The position numbers were made by a program, and so were the translations under genes. This document shows, in pieces, positions 6,272 to 8,419 of a stretch of DNA of 8,419 nt (positions within the stretch are counted from its first letter, which is position 1; the number at the start of each line of letters is the position of its first letter). The notes under the pieces are model-generated. The model was not told the DNA's origin. It was given only the letters and a program-made list of their open reading frames with translations, and ran no database searches. Source of the DNA: Bacteroidales bacterium UBA5342 (GTDB lineage: Bacteria > Bacteroidota > Bacteroidia > Bacteroidales > UBA5342); the NCBI GenBank assembly GCA_002408065.1, contig DHQI01000086.1, positions 99,104-107,522 on the forward strand. The letters are read 5' to 3'.

Positions 6272-6332
6272 AAATTCTTAGTTCAAAATTAAAAAAGAGT
6301 AGTTGTTTTGAATTTTTAGTGCTTAAGAATTT
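6272..6332. repeat. Nested AT-rich inverted repeats between lepA and thrA
   Basis: AAATTCTTA (6272-6280) is complementary to TAAGAATTT (6324-6332), and inside it TTCAAAA (6282-6288) is complementary to TTTTGAA (6306-6312). The transcript could fold into an outer 9-pair and an inner 7-pair stem. A TTTTT run at 6341-6345 lies just before the thrA ATG. It could act as a weak terminator or attenuator, or be a short dispersed intergenic repeat. The stems contain few G-C pairs. Confidence 0.5.
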
Positions 6333-6347
6333 GAAATTTGTTTTTAT

Positions 6348-8419
6348 ATGATAGTATTAAAGTTCGGCGGTTCTTCCGTAGGTAGTGTAGGTAGCATACA
6401 GAAAGTGATGCAAGTCGTGAAAAGCTATTCTCACCAAAATGATTTGGTGGTGGTAGTGTCTGCGATGCAAGGCGTCACGAATATGCTCGAAGCGGCCGGT
6501 GATACCTCCGTTTCTAAAGCTCATGGCTATGTAGATTATATCAAGGCTGTTGAGAAAAAGCACTTTGAAGTTATTGAAGCTTTGGTGTTACCGCAAGAGC
6601 AGGAAGAGTTAAAGATATTTACTCTCGCTTTGTGTCACGAGGCAGAAGATATATGCAAAGGTATTCAGATTCTTAATGAGTATTCTGACAAAGCAAAAGC
6701 TCGTCTGGTAAGTATTGGTGAACGCCTTTCTTCGCGTTTGATTAGTGCTGTGTTTAAAGCCGAAGGGATAGATAATGAGCTGGTTAATTCGGCAGATTTT
6801 GTCACAACAGACGAAAACTATACCAATGCCAAAGTGAATATGAAAGTTTCTACAGCTAAGGCTAAAGAGGTTTTTGCTTCGGTCAATAAACTAGCTGTGG
6901 TGCCGGGCTTTTTAGCCACTACCTTTTCGGGTAATATGACCAACTTGGGGCGTGGAGGCTCTGATTATACGGCCTCACTTATTGGTCATTTTCTCGATGC
7001 TGAACGTGTCGATATATGGACTGACGTGGATGGTGTGTTAACAGCTTCGCCACAAATGGTGTCGTCGGCATATAGTATTTCACATTTGAGCTACGAAGAG
7101 GCGATGGAATTATCTTACTTTGGAGCTAAGGTTTTGTATTCTATTTCTGTAGCACCTTGTATGGTGAAACAGATTCCTATCTTGGTGAAAAATACGTTTA
7201 ATCCTGATTTTGAAGGAACTGTTATCAGTAGAGCAGAAGATAAGGAGGGAGCTGTAGTTAAAGGTTTTTCATCGGTGTCAGATGTTTCGCTGATTACTGT
7301 GACCGGAAGTGGTATGGTGGGGGTGCCGGGAATTGCTATGCGGGTATTTAAGGCCCTGAGCGATGCTGGGATAAATGTCTTGTTGATCACACAGAGTTCT
7401 TCGGAGCATACCATTAGTTTGGGAGTGGTCAAGAAAAAGAGCGATTTGGCAGTAGAACGGTTGAATGCTGAATTTGAAACTGAAATAGGGAATGGTAAAA
7501 TGCGCCAGACTGTGAGCGAAAGTGGCCTTTCTATTGTGGCCATTGTGGGCGATAAAATGCGTGAATCGGCTGGCGTTTCGGGTAAGGCTTTGCGTCAGTT
7601 AGGGCTTAATGGTATTAATGTTCGTGCTATTGCTCAGGGAGGAACGGAACGTAATATTTCGGTCGTGATAAAGGAAGAACAGACCAAGAAGGCCTTGAAT
7701 GTGCTCCACGATGGTTTCTTTTTATCAAAATACCGCAAAGTACACCTTTATGCTGTTGGTGTAGGAACTGTTGGTGGTACTATGCTGGAGCAGTTACGTG
7801 ATCAAAGTGAATACTTAAAAAATGAATATGGCATCGATGTACGCCTGGTAGGGGTCGCCAATTCCCGCAAGATGTTGTTTGATGAAAAAGGTATTGACCT
7901 TAATACTTATAAAAAACAGTTAGAGGCATCTGAAATCAAGATGGATCTGAATGCTTTTGTGGAAAATATCAAGGCGCAGAATTTACGTCATGCTATCTTT
8001 GTGGATAATACGGCCTCTTACGATGTGCCTAAAATATACAAAGCGGTAGCTGAGCAGAATGTGTCTATTGTGGCTTCTAATAAAGTGATGGCCTCATCTC
8101 CTTTGTCCGAGTTAGAGGATTTTAAAGCGCTTATTAAAGCTAAAGGTCTTAAATTTTTAAATGAAACCAATGTAGGGGCTGGCCTTCCTATACTTAAAAC
8201 TATAGAAGATCTGGTGGCTGCCGGCGATAAAATAGTGAAAATTCAAGCGGTCTTGTCAGGTAGTTTAAACTATATCTTTAATAATATAGCGGAAGATTTA
8301 CCCTTCTCGCAAGCGGTGGTTCAAGCCCGCGAACTGGGGCTGACAGAGCCGGATCCGTCTATTGACTTGAGTGGCTTGGATGTGATGCGTAAAATATTGA
8401 TTTTGGCACGTGTGGGCGG
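6348..8419 (+). CDS. thrA: Bifunctional aspartokinase / homoserine dehydrogenase (partial, runs off the right edge)
   Basis: An open frame of 690 codons starts at ATG 6348 and continues past the window end; roughly 120 residues of a normal ThrA of about 810 are missing. It phosphorylates aspartate and, in its C-terminal half, reduces aspartate semialdehyde to homoserine. Aspartokinase motifs: KFGGSSVGS (5-13), SIGERLSSRL (122-131), GRGGSDYTAS (201-210) and WTDVDGVLTASP (224-235). Two ACT-type regulatory segments follow at about 312-365 and 393-460, so feedback control by an end product such as threonine is expected. The dehydrogenase half shows the GVGTVG dinucleotide loop (471-476), VDNTAS (552-557), SNKVM (577-581), NVGAGLPIL (608-616) and GLTEPDP (664-670). 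The catalytic residues known from yeast homoserine dehydrogenase correspond to Glu667, Asp678 and Lys682, all present. No Thr/Ile-rich leader peptide lies in the 85 bases upstream, so E. coli-style attenuation is not indicated. Confidence 0.96.
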   Translation, partial: MIVLKFGGSSVGSVGSIQKVMQVVKSYSHQNDLVVVVSAMQGVTNMLEAAGDTSVSKAHGYVDYIKAVEKKHFEVIEALVLPQEQEELKIFTLALCHEAEDICKGIQILNEYSDKAKARLVSIGERLSSRLISAVFKAEGIDNELVNSADFVTTDENYTNAKVNMKVSTAKAKEVFASVNKLAVVPGFLATTFSGNMTNLGRGGSDYTASLIGHFLDAERVDIWTDVDGVLTASPQMVSSAYSISHLSYEEAMELSYFGAKVLYSISVAPCMVKQIPILVKNTFNPDFEGTVISRAEDKEGAVVKGFSSVSDVSLITVTGSGMVGVPGIAMRVFKALSDAGINVLLITQSSSEHTISLGVVKKKSDLAVERLNAEFETEIGNGKMRQTVSESGLSIVAIVGDKMRESAGVSGKALRQLGLNGINVRAIAQGGTERNISVVIKEEQTKKALNVLHDGFFLSKYRKVHLYAVGVGTVGGTMLEQLRDQSEYLKNEYGIDVRLVGVANSRKMLFDEKGIDLNTYKKQLEASEIKMDLNAFVENIKAQNLRHAIFVDNTASYDVPKIYKAVAEQNVSIVASNKVMASSPLSELEDFKALIKAKGLKFLNETNVGAGLPILKTIEDLVAAGDKIVKIQAVLSGSLNYIFNNIAEDLPFSQAVVQARELGLTEPDPSIDLSGLDVMRKILILARVG

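Noticed and set aside
6333..6340. GAAATTTG as a promoter box for thrA
   Set aside because: Imperfect match, and a start about 6 bases downstream would coincide with the thrA ATG.

Overview
The window looks like ordinary chromosomal DNA from a member of the Bacteroidota, probably near Bacteroidales/Marinilabiliales. The evidence is three exact matches to the Bacteroidota -7 promoter box (TAnnTTTG) at sensible places, weak or absent Shine-Dalgarno sequences, AT-rich spacers, Bacteroidota-like lipoproteins, and a fused aspartokinase-homoserine dehydrogenase. The order is inferred, not shown.

Layout, left to right. (1) Positions 1-63 look like the 3' end of an upstream plus-strand gene whose last residues resemble a beta strand. 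(2) 128-1742 (+) is a tight two-gene unit: modD (a NadC-like phosphoribosyltransferase homologue of molybdate loci) and modA (a lipoprotein oxyanion-binding protein), separated by one base. No modB permease or modC ATPase follows. (3) A 222-base spacer separates modA from a convergent minus-strand pair at 1965-3855: an FMN-dependent nitronate monooxygenase/FabK-family enzyme and, 49 bases downstream of it, an unrecognised lysine- and glutamate-rich coiled-coil lipoprotein. (4) A 619-base gene-free region (3856-4474) lies between divergent genes. It holds a promoter at each end, a nine-G tract, a tandem 11-bp repeat, and inverted repeats that could form competing RNA hairpins. (5) 4475-6262 (+) is lepA (elongation factor 4). 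(6) After an 85-base AT-rich spacer with nested inverted repeats comes thrA, which starts at 6348 and runs off the right edge after 690 codons.

The genes do not form one pathway. modD-modA concern molybdate-type oxyanion uptake, lepA is a translation factor, and thrA commits aspartate to threonine/methionine synthesis. No mobile element, CRISPR array, rRNA, tRNA or defence system was seen. I found no convincing new system. The items most worth a second look are the structured part of the lepA upstream region, the changed ligand positions in ModA, and the unrecognised coiled-coil lipoprotein.
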